Assembly (NCBI GenBank): GCA_002238855.1
Contig: MPND01000022.1
Span: forward strand, 1-63,660
Length of the DNA: 63,660 bases
Reading direction: 5' to 3'
DNA from: SAR202 cluster bacterium bin90
Lineage (GTDB): Bacteria > Chloroflexota > Dehalococcoidia > Lucifugimonadales > JADFKI01
The position numbers were made by a program, and so were the translations under genes. Below, piece after piece: positions 42,230 through 52,238 of this stretch (positions within the stretch are counted from its first letter, which is position 1; each line of letters opens with the position of its first letter). The notes below the pieces were generated by a model that did no database searches, had not been told where the DNA came from, and worked only from the letters and a program-made list of their open reading frames with translations.

Positions 42230-44695
42230 CTACCTGAAGCGCCTGAGTCGCAGTGAGTTAGCGAGCACCGTTACTGAGCTGACTGCCATGGCTGCTGCCG
42301 CGAGTATGGGATTGAGGAATCCATGCTCTCCTAGCACCGGCGCCAGCTCTGCGGGGACGCCATTTCCTGCGAAGAACGGATATAGTATTCCGGCTGCCAC
42401 AGGGATTAGCGCCACGTTGTACGCAAATGCCCAGAACAGGTTTTGCCGAATGGAGCGCATCGTTGCCTTACTCAGGCGTATTGCCCTTGAAATAGCATGC
42501 AAGTCGGTTCCTACAATCGTTATGTCCGCCGCTTCAGCCGCGACATCGGCCCCGGCTCCAATTGCAAAACTCACGTCCGCCTGTGCCAGGGCTGGGGCAT
42601 CATTGATGCCGTCGCCAACCATGGCAACAACCTGCCCTCCCTGCTGGAGTTCGCTGATTACTGACGCCTTGTCTCCTGGCAGCACTTCAGAAAATACCCG
42701 TTCTATACCCACCCGCCTTGCCACCTCTTCGGCGGCCCTCCTGTTGTCGCCCGTCAACATTACCACCCCTACCCCGTCGCGCTTGAGCCGCTTGATGGCG
42801 CTATCCGCCTCCGCCCGTATCGTGTCGGCGATGGCTATCAGTCCAATCAACTCGCCATTACGGGCAACGAACACGGGAGTGCTGCCTCGCTCTGCCATGG
42901 CATCTGCTCTCGCCTCATATCCATCCGTCAGAATTCCTTCGCTTCGCATGAGCGCCATGTTACCGAGTAGTAATTCATCGTCTATCAGAGTCGCCGAGAC
43001 TCCGAATCCGGGCAATGCCTGAAACTCCTCGACAGGTTTCTGCACTAGACCGCGTTCTACAGCAGCGTCAACGATTGCCTTTCCCAACGGGTGCTCCGAA
43101 CTCTGCTCTGCCGATGCTGCGAGTTCCAAGAGTTCATCTGCCTGAGAATCTCCATCATAGATCTCGACAACAGAGGGCCTGCCCATCGTGATAGTGCCGG
43201 TCTTGTCCAGCGCAACAGTGTGTATCTTGTGCGCCCGCTCAAGGGATTCGGCACTCCTTATCAGGATGCCGAATTCGGCGCCCTTGCCCGTGCCGACCAT
43301 TATAGCGGCTGGCGTCGCCAAGCCCAGCGCGCAGGGGCAGGCGATAATCAGCACCGCAACTGCAGTCAGCGTGGCGTGAATGTAGCTTGGCGATGGGCCA
43401 AGAACCAGCCAGAAGGCGAAGGTAAGCGCCGCCACAGCTATTACCGCAGGCACAAAGTATGCGGCAACCGTATCCGCCAGGCGCTGAACAGGAGCCTTAG
43501 ATGCCTGCGCCTCCTCAACAAGACTGACAATTTGCGCCAGCATCGTATCTCTGCCGACCTTGCTTACCTGATATCTGAAACTTCCTGTCGCGTTTATCGT
43601 GCCCCCAAAGACTTCATCTCCCGCCACCTTATCCACCGGCACACTCTCACCCGTTAGCATTGACTCGTCCACGGATGAGGTTCCTTCAAGCAATTCGCCA
43701 TCAACGGGGATACGTTCACCTGGACGCACCAATACAACGTCGCCAATCTGCAAATCGTCTATACCAACCTGCACCTCTACCCCATCTCTTATAGTGTTTG
43801 CGGTTCGAGGCTGCAAGTTCATAAGGTTGCGTATTGCACGCGATGCGCGATCCTTAGCCCGCGCCTCTAAATATTTGCCGAGCAGCACAAGCGCGATGAT
43901 TGCCGTGGATGTGTCGAAAAATGTGGCAGCGTCAATGGAAGCGAAGAAAGCGGCCTGCCCGAAGAGCGTCACCGCAACGCTGTAGAAATAAGCAACAGAA
44001 GTACCCACAGCAATAAGGGTGTTCATATTGCTCGTGCGATGCTTGAGCGCCCCCCAAGCACCATGATAAAACTGCCTGCCGCCCCAGAACTGTACCGGAG
44101 TCGCAAGCACCAACAATAGATAGTCCATCCCGAATGGCAGCGTTCCATGGACGCCAGGAATGAACATCAATGCCATAATGACCGCAGCAACCACCGCACT
44201 GAAGGTCAACTTGCGGCGAAGCACTGTTACATCGCGAGGAGTGGCGGCATCGTCCTGTTCCCCAACGACCCCGATCAATGAGTAACCCGCGTCCTCAACT
44301 GCGTGTCTCATATCTGACACGGCAGCTACGCCGGGCACGTACTCGACCGAAGCGCGCTCAGTTGCAAGGTTCACGCCAGCAGTGAGAACGCCCTCAACAT
44401 TACCGAGCGCGTGTTCGATGTGGCTTACGCAGGCAGCACAGGTCATGCCACCTACCGCGAGGGTGATCTTCTCGGAGGCGATGCCATAGCCCGCATCCTC
44501 GACAGCGCTCAGAAGTTCATCAACTCTCAGGGAACCTTCGAGAAGGCCAATTGACGCCTTCTCGGATGCGAGACTGACACTTACGTCTGTAACGGCAGAT
44601 ACTTCTTCAAGGGCATGCGCGACATGACTCACGCATGCAGCGCAAGTCATGCCGGTAATCGGCACAGTGATGCGGTCTCGAGTGTCAAGAGCCAT
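42230..44695 (-). CDS. Copper-translocating P-type ATPase (CopA/CopB-like, P1B)
   Basis: An 821-residue P1B ATPase. Two N-terminal heavy-metal-associated domains each have [10 protein letters not shown] (Cys18/Cys21, then a second pair about 65 residues on). The membrane metal site CPC is in [13 protein letters not shown] near residue 452, the phosphorylation motif in [11 protein letters not shown] near 497, and the hinge [15 protein letters not shown] near 691. It exports Cu(I) from the cytosol. I list ATG 44695; a TTG 21 nt upstream is also possible and neither has a good SD. Partner YHS gene lies downstream. No copper-sensing regulator gene is adjacent. Confidence 0.94.
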   Translation of the reverse strand: MALDTRDRITVPITGMTCAACVSHVAHALEEVSAVTDVSVSLASEKASIGLLEGSLRVDELLSAVEDAGYGIASEKITLAVGGMTCAACVSHIEHALGNVEGVLTAGVNLATERASVEYVPGVAAVSDMRHAVEDAGYSLIGVVGEQDDAATPRDVTVLRRKLTFSAVVAAVIMALMFIPGVHGTLPFGMDYLLLVLATPVQFWGGRQFYHGAWGALKHRTSNMNTLIAVGTSVAYFYSVAVTLFGQAAFFASIDAATFFDTSTAIIALVLLGKYLEARAKDRASRAIRNLMNLQPRTANTIRDGVEVQVGIDDLQIGDVVLVRPGERIPVDGELLEGTSSVDESMLTGESVPVDKVAGDEVFGGTINATGSFRYQVSKVGRDTMLAQIVSLVEEAQASKAPVQRLADTVAAYFVPAVIAVAALTFAFWLVLGPSPSYIHATLTAVAVLIIACPCALGLATPAAIMVGTGKGAEFGILIRSAESLERAHKIHTVALDKTGTITMGRPSVVEIYDGDSQADELLELAASAEQSSEHPLGKAIVDAAVERGLVQKPVEEFQALPGFGVSATLIDDELLLGNMALMRSEGILTDGYEARADAMAERGSTPVFVARNGELIGLIAIADTIRAEADSAIKRLKRDGVGVVMLTGDNRRAAEEVARRVGIERVFSEVLPGDKASVISELQQGGQVVAMVGDGINDAPALAQADVSFAIGAGADVAAEAADITIVGTDLHAISRAIRLSKATMRSIRQNLFWAFAYNVALIPVAAGILYPFFAGNGVPAELAPVLGEHGFLNPILAAAAMAVSSVTVLANSLRLRRFR

Positions 44696-44921
44696 GGAGT
44701 TAACTTTGACTGCCAACCATTTAGGCGAAAGAAATTACACGGGCAATGCGCGAAATCAGACTGCGGCCGAAATTAGCCGCAGTCCTGTTGTAATCGGCCA
44801 GCCTATGTTGATTATCGCACTTCAGGCGAATACGCGCCACTTACCCCGATGACAAATAAACGCCGGCTAGACAAATGGGTCTCGCTCAAGTTGAGTCAAG
44901 TATGCAAGTATGGCAGATAAT

Positions 44922-45569
44922 TTAGAACGAGCGGATGACTCCGATGACTCGCCCGCGCACCTTTACATTCTCCGCGGGAACGCGAATTGGCTCCATCGTC
45001 GCGTTCTCCGGCTGTAATCGTACAGTGCTGCCTTCAAGGAAAAAGCGCTTGAGAGTTACCTCATCGCCGTCTCTCAATTCCGCGGCAACCATATCGCCCG
45101 TGTTGGGCGCATCTATGGGCTGCATGATTACCAGATCGCCGTCGGCGATAAAGGCGTCAATCATAGAGTCGCCCTTCACCCGCAGGCCGTAGGCGTTCTC
45201 CCTCCCGCTGACCATTGAGAGCGGGACGTCATAGGATTCGAACTCGTCGGAGTGCCGCGATGCGACTGACGGTATGTGGAGAGGCTCGCCAGCGGCTATG
45301 CTCCCGTAAATGGGAATAGTCGCCACATTAGAGCGCGCTGCCGCATGTTCTCCCAGCAATTCAATTCCACGGGAAACTTCAGGCAACCGGCGCAGGTAGC
45401 CGTGACGCTGTAGAATGTGCAGATTATAGTCAACCACCGATGTAGAGCTTATTTCGCAGCCCGCTTGAATGTCTCGGACCGTCGGTGGGAACTGGTGCTC
45501 GCTCATGAATTGCTTGATGTACTCAAGTATTCTACTTTGTCGTTCGGATAATTTTTTGGTTGTAGTCAT
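44922..45569 (-). CDS. lexA: LexA repressor
   Basis: A 215-residue LexA. The N-terminal winged helix (residues about 1-65, with PPTVRDIQAGCEISSTSVVDYNL as recognition part) binds the SOS box. The autocleavage bond is Ala93-Gly94 in SIAAGEPL; the catalytic Ser135 is in VKGDSMIDAF and Lys174 in EVTLKRFF. RecA-stimulated cleavage lifts SOS repression. AGGGAG precedes ATG 45569, and a promoter with an SOS-like box lies about 45-90 nt upstream, indicating autoregulation. Confidence 0.97.
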   Translation of the reverse strand: MTTTKKLSERQSRILEYIKQFMSEHQFPPTVRDIQAGCEISSTSVVDYNLHILQRHGYLRRLPEVSRGIELLGEHAAARSNVATIPIYGSIAAGEPLHIPSVASRHSDEFESYDVPLSMVSGRENAYGLRVKGDSMIDAFIADGDLVIMQPIDAPNTGDMVAAELRDGDEVTLKRFFLEGSTVRLQPENATMEPIRVPAENVKVRGRVIGVIRSF

Positions 45570-45612
45570 TTCAACTCCCTTCTAAGTTAAGGATTGTAAT
45601 TCGGATTGGTAA

Positions 45613-45657
45613 AGTACGCATGTTCGCAGTTTACAGTGGTTAGAACGGGCGTGTCAA
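45613..45657 (-). promoter_or_regulatory. lexA promoter with overlapping SOS-like box
   Basis: On the minus strand: TTGACA (45657-45652), an 18-nt spacer, TAAACT (45633-45628), then CGAACATGCGTACT (45626-45613). The last element matches one half of the Gram-positive SOS consensus CGAAC-N4-GTTCG exactly and the other half with two mismatches, and sits where a repressor would block the start of transcription. It precedes the lexA start by about 44 nt. Confidence 0.65.
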
Positions 45658-45934
45658 GCCCTTTGCGAAAATTCGTTTTGAAATGTCTGTCACAGGTAAT
45701 CCAATGGCAACCATTTCTGAGCTATCCCAAATCCCAAGTATGCCGACATGTCCTGTCTATGCAGACACGGCGCAAGTCTTGACTTTGATATTGGGCTTCG
45801 CTTAAAGTTCACGCAATTCTTGGCAGAATACTTGACAAAGTGCAACGAATGCCAAGCTGATTTCCTTGGTTTAGGATAAATCTTCGCGGCAAGAGTGTGG
45901 GATCAAGAAACTCACACTGGAAAGGACTTAGTTG
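45658..45934. other. Rest of lexA / binding-protein intergenic region
   Basis: Together with the lexA promoter this completes a 365-nt gap between divergent genes. A perfect TTGACA occurs at 45832-45837 on the plus strand about 100 nt before the binding-protein gene, but I find no matching -10 at 17-18 nt. I see no gene or repeat here. Confidence 0.4.
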
Positions 45935-47785
45935 ATGATACTGAGAACGACTATTGCCTTTGTGATTGTTCTGACGATCACTGCGCTCGCATGTGGTTCG
46001 GCGCCTGCCGATGTGGTAGCACCTGCTCCGCAGCAAGCGCCCGCTGCGGCACCGGCAGCAGCTCCTGCGCCCGCTCAACCCGCCCAGCAACCTCAGGCGC
46101 CAGCGGCTCCCGCTCCTGCTGCGCCCGCTCAGCCCGCATTCCAGTCGCAGGTCGTCCCAGCGCCCGCGCAACCCATAGCGCAGCCAACTCAGCCGGCCGG
46201 ACGCAGCACGGCACCGGCGGCGATGGCAAGTTCCGGGGATGTGAGACGCGGAGGTCATCTTATCTGGGCTGTGGGGCCCCGAGCGTTTCCGCCCAAGTGG
46301 GACATGACACAATCGGGCGTGTGGCACTTCACCGAGCACTTCAATCGCCATTATAGCGGTATATTGCAGTTCAACCCACGGAACGGTATTGATGTCCTTC
46401 CCGACCTAGGCGAGAGTTGGGAGTTCGCACCTACAGTTGACGAGATCACGGTGAATCTTACAGAGGGCGTGACGTGGCATGACGGCAACTCCCTCACGGT
46501 GGAGGACATCGAATACACGCTGAACCGCTGGGCGAACCCTCCGGAGGGCATTCCGCAGCCTCGCGTGGGAGGTTTCAAGAATATCGCAGGAACAGAGAAG
46601 ATTGACGACAAGACATTCAAGGTATCTCTGAAAGCGCCAAGTGCTGACTTCCTGCTTGACCTTGCGGATGGCTGGCACATAATGCTGCCCAAGCACGTCG
46701 TGGAACTCGAGGGCGGCATCAACTCACCTGACAGACTGATTGGAACGGGACCCTTCCGTGTACAGGATACCGAGCGCGACAGCTTCGTTCTGTCTGAGGC
46801 GAATCCAGAGTACTTCAGAGATGCGCCTGACGGCTCACCGTACCCATATCTGGATCTGGTAACTACAATTCAATTCACGGACTGGGACACGGAGGCAGCG
46901 GCTGTTGCGACTAACCGCGTCGACCTCGCCGCACCAATGAACCTTGCGAAAGGCTGGGGAGTCAAGGAGTCGCTAGGCGACAAGGTGGACTTCGAGTCGG
47001 CGTTCAGCCCAGGCGCGATGTACATCTCGATGAACGGCGAGCAGCCTCCATTCGATGATATCCGTGCGCGCAAGGCGCTTTATCTCGCCATTCACCGCGC
47101 GCCGATACAGGCAACGTTGTCAACTCCGATTCCCGAGTTGCCAGCGAACTTTATACAGGTCAGTTACCTCGGCTCCGCAGACCCGAACCTGAGCGACGTA
47201 CTCGGCTATTACGGCTACGATCCCGCTACAAGGGATGAAGCATTAGAGGAGGCAAAGAGGCTGTTCGCCGAGGTGGGAGTCACCGAATTTACCGCAAATG
47301 CTGGAATCACCGGCGCGAACAACGACAGCGCGCAGATTATCGTTCAGCAGCTCGAAGATATCGGCATCAAGATGAATATTGAAACCTATGAGACTGCGCC
47401 TCTCAGGGCGCTCGGCCAGGACGGCAATTACACAGTAATGTTCGACAGCCACGCGGTGGCAATGTCAAACCCGGTGAATTTCATAGACCTGTTCTACCTG
47501 CCTGGCGCGGGGGCCTTCTACCATAATGCTCCGCCCCCTCAGGAATTCCTTGACAAGGTCGCCGAAATCAAGAAGACATTCCCAGGTCCTGAGCGCAATC
47601 AGCAGTTTAAGGAACTCGACACAATTATGCGCGAACAGTGGATCCCAAAGGTGCCTACTCTGCGCTTCAATGAGTACAAGCTAGCATGGAGTTATGTAAA
47701 CAACTGGGATGCAATTCCTGCCATGAAATTCATCCAAACGCGGCTTTATGATGTGTGGTTGAGCGAGGACTCGCCTAAAAGGTAA
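45935..47785 (+). CDS. Peptide-type ABC transporter substrate-binding lipoprotein (SBP_bac_5)
   Basis: A 616-residue family 5 binding protein. A signal peptide with lipobox TALAC (Cys near residue 20) is followed by a strongly Ala/Pro/Gln-rich tether of about 75 residues. The binding domain includes VTWHDGNSLTVEDIEYTLNRW and LIGTGPFRV blocks typical of DppA/OppA. It captures peptides or related solutes for the two permeases encoded next. I chose ATG 45935 (ATG directly follows a TTG at 45932) with AAAGGA about 9 nt upstream. An intercistronic hairpin follows the stop. Confidence 0.92.
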   Translation: MILRTTIAFVIVLTITALACGSAPADVVAPAPQQAPAAAPAAAPAPAQPAQQPQAPAAPAPAAPAQPAFQSQVVPAPAQPIAQPTQPAGRSTAPAAMASSGDVRRGGHLIWAVGPRAFPPKWDMTQSGVWHFTEHFNRHYSGILQFNPRNGIDVLPDLGESWEFAPTVDEITVNLTEGVTWHDGNSLTVEDIEYTLNRWANPPEGIPQPRVGGFKNIAGTEKIDDKTFKVSLKAPSADFLLDLADGWHIMLPKHVVELEGGINSPDRLIGTGPFRVQDTERDSFVLSEANPEYFRDAPDGSPYPYLDLVTTIQFTDWDTEAAAVATNRVDLAAPMNLAKGWGVKESLGDKVDFESAFSPGAMYISMNGEQPPFDDIRARKALYLAIHRAPIQATLSTPIPELPANFIQVSYLGSADPNLSDVLGYYGYDPATRDEALEEAKRLFAEVGVTEFTANAGITGANNDSAQIIVQQLEDIGIKMNIETYETAPLRALGQDGNYTVMFDSHAVAMSNPVNFIDLFYLPGAGAFYHNAPPPQEFLDKVAEIKKTFPGPERNQQFKELDTIMREQWIPKVPTLRFNEYKLAWSYVNNWDAIPAMKFIQTRLYDVWLSEDSPKR

Positions 47786-47802
47786 TCATACTTCAATTAA
47801 AC

Positions 47803-47831
47803 GGCAGTCGGTGGTGAGAGCCCCGGCTGCC
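47803..47831 (+). other. Intercistronic hairpin after binding-protein gene
   Basis: GGCAGTCGG / CCGGCTGCC (one G-T pair) with an 11-nt loop and no T-run, between the binding-protein and permease genes. Such hairpins often stabilise the upstream message so that more binding protein than permease is made. Confidence 0.5.
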
Positions 47832-47912
47832 ACTGTTCCTCTGTCTTTCCAAGGTACCAACTCCCGTAATTAGCGGCGAGTCACTTCAGGTGCCACTTTA
47901 GGTAGGTCCAGC

Positions 47913-48866
47913 GTGTGGAAATACACCGTCCGACGGATATTACTCATAATCCCGACACTCTTCCTACTCGGCACGATACTGTTCTTCATGTTGCGTGTGC
48001 TTCCGGGAGACCAGGCGCTGTTTATCACGTCCGGCGAGGAGTCGGTAGCGTCCATCGAAGACATAGAAGCCCTGAGGGAGGCATGGGGACTTAACGATCC
48101 ACTGTATGTGCAATACTGGCGCTGGCTCAAAGACCTGCTGCGGGGCGACCTGGGCTACTCGCGGTATGCGGACCGGCCGGTTGTGGACGCTCTTGCCAGC
48201 AAGATAGAAGTTACGGCGACACTGGCGTTTCTATCAGTTGTTGTAGCTATCTCGTGGTCTATACCTTTGGGCGTAATATCTGCGATGTGGCGCGGGAGCT
48301 GGGTGGACCAGACCATCCGCGTGATTACAGCGGCTGGCATTGCAATGCCGAACTTCTGGATCGCCATCCTGATGCTCCTTTTCCTCGTCAAGTTCTTTAA
48401 CTGGATTCCGCCCGTGCAGCATGTGAGCATATTCGAAGAGCCGTTGACGGCGCTCAAGCGCATGATATTCCCGGCGCTGGTGATAGGATTCAGGTCGGCA
48501 TCCACAATCAGCAGGATGACGCGCTCGACAATGCTGGAAGTGGTCGGAGACGACTACATCCGCACGGCATACGCGAAGGGTCTCGGCCCATGGGTAGTAA
48601 CGATGAGACATGCGCTCGCCAATGCGATCATACCCGTTCTGACAATGGCAGGCTTACTCGTGGCTGCGCTTATGGATGGAGCGGTCATCATTGAGCGCAT
48701 ATTCACGCTTCCCGGCTTGGGACAGCAGATAGTCGATGCCACGAGCGCGCGCGATTTCGTCATGGTGCAGGGCATAGTCCTAATACTCGCCCTGTTCATG
48801 ATGCTTTGGATATTGCTGATAGATCTGCTTTACGCATGGATCGACCCACGCATACGCTACGAGTAG
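47913..48866 (+). CDS. ABC transporter permease, DppB-like
   Basis: A 317-residue inner-membrane permease. N-terminal YTVRRILLIIPTLFLLGTILFFMLRVLPGDQ is typical of DppB/OppB, the membrane helices number six, and the EAA-like loop (DDYIRTAYAKGLGPWVVTMRHALANA) near residue 210 is where an ATPase would dock. GTG start at 47913 with AGGT upstream. Pairs with the DppC-like protein encoded 21 nt downstream. Confidence 0.93.
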   Translation: MWKYTVRRILLIIPTLFLLGTILFFMLRVLPGDQALFITSGEESVASIEDIEALREAWGLNDPLYVQYWRWLKDLLRGDLGYSRYADRPVVDALASKIEVTATLAFLSVVVAISWSIPLGVISAMWRGSWVDQTIRVITAAGIAMPNFWIAILMLLFLVKFFNWIPPVQHVSIFEEPLTALKRMIFPALVIGFRSASTISRMTRSTMLEVVGDDYIRTAYAKGLGPWVVTMRHALANAIIPVLTMAGLLVAALMDGAVIIERIFTLPGLGQQIVDATSARDFVMVQGIVLILALFMMLWILLIDLLYAWIDPRIRYE

Positions 48867-48887
48867 AGACGGGAAGGCGGGTCAACA

Positions 48888-49808
48888 GTGCAGCAAGCCA
48901 CTCCACAGGGGGTAATCGAAGAAAACGTCTCTATAACCAGGGCTACCCGAATTCGAACCGGCCTGTTGGACTTTGGACGCAGCCACCCTACTGGAGCGAT
49001 TGGCGGGATAATCTTGTGTACGATTATCGTGCTGGTGGCACTGGCGGATGTCATTTCCCCTTTCAGACCAGACAGGACGGTCGGCCGCCAACTGCTGCCG
49101 CCGCTATCGCAGGCGACGCTGGAAGAAGGCAATCTCTGGCTCGGCACCGACGAACTCGGGCGCGATATGATCAGCCGACTGTTGTACGGTGGTCGCGTCT
49201 CTATGTTCGTAGGCATTATGGCGCCTCTGATTGGCGTAGCCTTCGGTACCGTGCTGGGTATAGCGAGCGCGTATTTTGGAAAACTGTTTGATCTGCTTGT
49301 GCAGCGCCTGGTTGACACAGTGCTAATTCTTCCCGGAATAGTGGTTGCCATGACAATCACCGTCGCATTCGGTTTTACGGTGCCGGTGGTAATTGCCGCG
49401 CTCGCGGTGAGCTATAGCGCAAGCTCGGTGCGCGTAGTGCGGTCGCGCGCGCTGACGCTTAGCAACATGCAGTATGTTGAGGCAGCCCGCGCCATTGGCA
49501 GCTCAGATATCCGAATCATCTTCCGCCACCTCGTGCCGAATTCGCTGCCAGTTTCAATGGTGCTGATTGCTGTGAGCGTCGGAGCGGCAATCACGGCAGA
49601 GGCTGCCCTGAGCTTCCTGGGCATAGGCATACAGCCTCCCATACCGTCCTGGGGCAATATGCTCACTCGCGCGCAGCAGAACTTCGATTTCGCTCCGCAC
49701 ATCGCCATAGCCCCTGGGCTGGCCATAACCATCGTGGTGCTTGCAATCAACCTGTTCGGCGACTCATTGCGCGATGTACTCGATCCCAGGCTGCGGAACG
49801 TACGGTAG
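48888..49808 (+). CDS. ABC transporter permease, DppC-like
   Basis: A 306-residue permease with the DppC/OppC N-terminal extension, the GTDELGRDMISRLLYGGRVSM signature near residue 85 and the EAA-loop MQYVEAARAIGSSDIRIIFRHLVPN near 195. With the DppB-like protein it forms the channel for peptides. GTG start at 48888 after GGCGGGT. The two ATP-binding subunits usually found in such operons are absent; the next gene is a carbonic anhydrase 9 nt later. Confidence 0.93.
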   Translation: MQQATPQGVIEENVSITRATRIRTGLLDFGRSHPTGAIGGIILCTIIVLVALADVISPFRPDRTVGRQLLPPLSQATLEEGNLWLGTDELGRDMISRLLYGGRVSMFVGIMAPLIGVAFGTVLGIASAYFGKLFDLLVQRLVDTVLILPGIVVAMTITVAFGFTVPVVIAALAVSYSASSVRVVRSRALTLSNMQYVEAARAIGSSDIRIIFRHLVPNSLPVSMVLIAVSVGAAITAEAALSFLGIGIQPPIPSWGNMLTRAQQNFDFAPHIAIAPGLAITIVVLAINLFGDSLRDVLDPRLRNVR

Positions 49809-49817
49809 GCTGCACTG

Positions 49818-50543
49818 ATGCAATGGGCACATTGGCGCCGACTGCGACTAGAGGTCAGTTTGCGCTGCGGCCGGGCGTATTTAGTTCTTCTGCTCCTGAT
49901 CTTGGTAGCGATAACAGCGTGTAGTGATGAGATGATGCAGCAGTCTCCCGTGGACATAACTGGATATACGGATGGCGTTCCTACGCTGTTCATCGGTTTC
50001 AACGACATCGGCGCAGACCATATTACAAACACTGGCGACTTTGTGAAGGTCAAGTACGATGGTGGAGGGGGGATCCTAGTAGGTGAAGGACGCGAAGAAT
50101 ATCAGCTGACCGAGATACATGTGCATAATCCCAGCGAACACACAGTTGAAGGCGAGCAATTTGCCTTGGAGACGCACATGGTATTTTCTCGACAGCCTGA
50201 AGAGATCGCGGTCGTGGGCCTGCTGTATCGCCTGGGCAGTGAGAATGCGGCAATCCAGCAGATAATCGACTCCGCGCCGCGCCAGGGAGAGGGTAATGTC
50301 AAACCCTCTTCGCCACTCAAAATGCTTAGCTTCCTCCCGAAAGGCTACGGGTACTATGCGTATATGGGCTCACTCACGACTCCACCGTTCACGGAAGGAG
50401 TTCACTGGTTCGTGATGTCCGATGTCCTCGAGGTTTCGGAAGAGCAAGTGAGAGAAATTGCCGCACTGACCGGGGGCGGCACGAACAACAGGGAGATTCA
50501 GCCGCTGAACGGTCGAGTCATACGGGCATTTAAGGTAGATTAA
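49818..50543 (+). CDS. Alpha-type carbonic anhydrase, lipoprotein
   Basis: A 241-residue alpha-carbonic anhydrase. Zinc ligands are His101 and His103 in EIHVHNPSEH and His120 in LETHMVF; QQSPVDI (residue 41) and SLTTPPFTEGVHWFVM near 190 are family hallmarks. A long charged N-region, a hydrophobic helix (LVLLLLILVAIT) and lipobox ITAC (Cys35) predict an exported lipoprotein. The N-terminal part before QSPVDI is shorter than usual. It would hydrate CO2 at the cell surface. It is the fourth gene of the peptide-transport operon, 9 nt after the DppC-like gene. Confidence 0.9.
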   Translation: MQWAHWRRLRLEVSLRCGRAYLVLLLLILVAITACSDEMMQQSPVDITGYTDGVPTLFIGFNDIGADHITNTGDFVKVKYDGGGGILVGEGREEYQLTEIHVHNPSEHTVEGEQFALETHMVFSRQPEEIAVVGLLYRLGSENAAIQQIIDSAPRQGEGNVKPSSPLKMLSFLPKGYGYYAYMGSLTTPPFTEGVHWFVMSDVLEVSEEQVREIAALTGGGTNNREIQPLNGRVIRAFKVD

Positions 50544-50591
50544 CGGTTTCAAAAGAGCACGGGTAGCGAAATTCAAGCAAGGGAGATTGAG

Positions 50592-52088
50592 ATGGCAGAA
50601 AGACCGAATCTGGTGTTCATTTTCAGCGACCAGCAACGCGCTGACACGATGGCGTGTTACGGCAATGACTGGCTAAACGTGCCCAACCTGAATGCGCTTG
50701 CAGACCAGAGCTTCGTATTCCAGAACGCCTATGTGACGCAGCCGGTATGCACTCCGGCGCGCGCCTCCATAATGACTGGTCTGTACCCGCACGCGGCGGG
50801 ACCTATCGTCAACCAGCTTGTCCTGTCGCGTGAGACGCCGGTCATCGCGGAGATGCTGCCCGACGAATATTACTGCGGCTACTACGGCAAATGGCATCTG
50901 GGCGACGATGTGATACGGCAGCACGGCTTCGACGAGTGGATCAGCACAGAGGACGGTCACATACCAGAATATACGCAGCGCGAGTACCGCAATGTGTACA
51001 GCACATACTGGCACTATCTGGTGGACAACGGCTACGAACCGGACATGGAACGTGCGCCGGGCAAGTTCATCTTCTCGCCCAGGCTGCGATCCCAGCTTCC
51101 GGAGGAACACCAGATGGCTTCATTCCTTGGGGACCGTGCGGCGGATTTCATCGAGCGCAATAGTGACAAGCCATTCGTCCTGTATGTAAGCACCTTCGAA
51201 CCGCACCCGCCTTATAATGGGCCACTGAACGATATGTACGATCCGGCACAGATTCCTGTCGGTCCCGCATTCCTACAGCGCCCAGACGGCACATCGCTCT
51301 TCAACAGGGTGCGCGGAAACTACTACACGCAGTATATGTACGAGGGCGGAGATCAGTCAGCCGACCCTTATATCTCGGGGAACGCGACGTCTGGCCACGA
51401 CGTGACGACCGAACTGGGCTGGCGAACTTTGCGTGCCCACTATCTCGCAAATGTCACGCTGGTTGACCGCATGGTTAAGAAAATCACTGACGCTCTCGAC
51501 AAGGCCGGCGTCTCCGACAACACGGTGGTGGTATTCACGAGCGAGCATGGGGAGATGGCAGGCGACCACGGCATGCTGGAGAAGCGATCGTTCTACGAGG
51601 AAGCCGCACGCGTTCCCCTCACAATGCGAGTCCCGTGGCTAAGCCGCGAGCAGACGATACTAGAAGGCAGCGCCGGCCACATCGACCTCGTGCCCACGCT
51701 ACTGGATCTGCTGGGACAGGAGCGGCCAGACCATCTGCAGGGCAAGAGTCTCGCTCCTGTGCTTCGCGGCGAGAAAGACCTGAGCGACAACGAAGTCGTG
51801 GTCCAGTGGAACGGCAACAGCGAGGAACTGCCTGACCGCTTTCTGGGAAGCGCGGCCATAAATCGCATGAACGCGCTACCGAGACGCTGCATTATAACGC
51901 CGGACAGGTGGAAACTCGCACTGTGCGCCGGCGATGAAGGTGAACTGTTCGACCTGAATAACGATCCCCATGAGTTGAACAACCTATATGGGGACCCGAC
52001 ACATCGCGACCGCATAATAGACATGTCTGCCCGCCTTAGAATCTGGCAACTGGAGTCTGGGGACATTGCCCCACTGCCGAGCCCTTAG
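50592..52088 (+). CDS. Type I sulfatase (sulfuric ester hydrolase)
   Basis: A 498-residue sulfatase of the alkaline-phosphatase superfamily. N-terminal LVFIFSDQQRADTMACYGN has the Asp metal ligands; the formylglycine motif is VCTPARASIMTG near residue 54; YYGKWHLGDD near 98 and the late EHGEMAGDHGMLEKRSFYEEAARVPL complete the active site. It has no signal peptide, so it is probably cytoplasmic and works on imported sulfated compounds. It needs the formylglycine-generating enzyme, which is not in the window. GGGAG lies 5-9 nt before ATG 50592. A strong terminator follows. Confidence 0.92.
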   Translation: MAERPNLVFIFSDQQRADTMACYGNDWLNVPNLNALADQSFVFQNAYVTQPVCTPARASIMTGLYPHAAGPIVNQLVLSRETPVIAEMLPDEYYCGYYGKWHLGDDVIRQHGFDEWISTEDGHIPEYTQREYRNVYSTYWHYLVDNGYEPDMERAPGKFIFSPRLRSQLPEEHQMASFLGDRAADFIERNSDKPFVLYVSTFEPHPPYNGPLNDMYDPAQIPVGPAFLQRPDGTSLFNRVRGNYYTQYMYEGGDQSADPYISGNATSGHDVTTELGWRTLRAHYLANVTLVDRMVKKITDALDKAGVSDNTVVVFTSEHGEMAGDHGMLEKRSFYEEAARVPLTMRVPWLSREQTILEGSAGHIDLVPTLLDLLGQERPDHLQGKSLAPVLRGEKDLSDNEVVVQWNGNSEELPDRFLGSAAINRMNALPRRCIITPDRWKLALCAGDEGELFDLNNDPHELNNLYGDPTHRDRIIDMSARLRIWQLESGDIAPLPSP

Positions 52089-52107
52089 CTAAACACACAC
52101 TGCTGAC

Positions 52108-52147
52108 TCAAACACACCCCCAGAAGTGGGGGTGTGTTTGATCTTAA
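52108..52147 (+). terminator. Rho-independent terminator after sulfatase
   Basis: A perfect 15-bp stem TCAAACACACCCCCA / TGGGGGTGTGTTTGA with a GAAG loop, followed by TCTT. It lies between convergent genes and may stop both transcripts. Confidence 0.9.
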
Positions 52148-52238
52148 TACATATGCCGCTCTGGACAACCAATGACGCATACGAAGGAGGGAATTTCGTA
52201 TGCGCCATTTCAGGAAAGGAACTTGCTAAGTTTACAGG

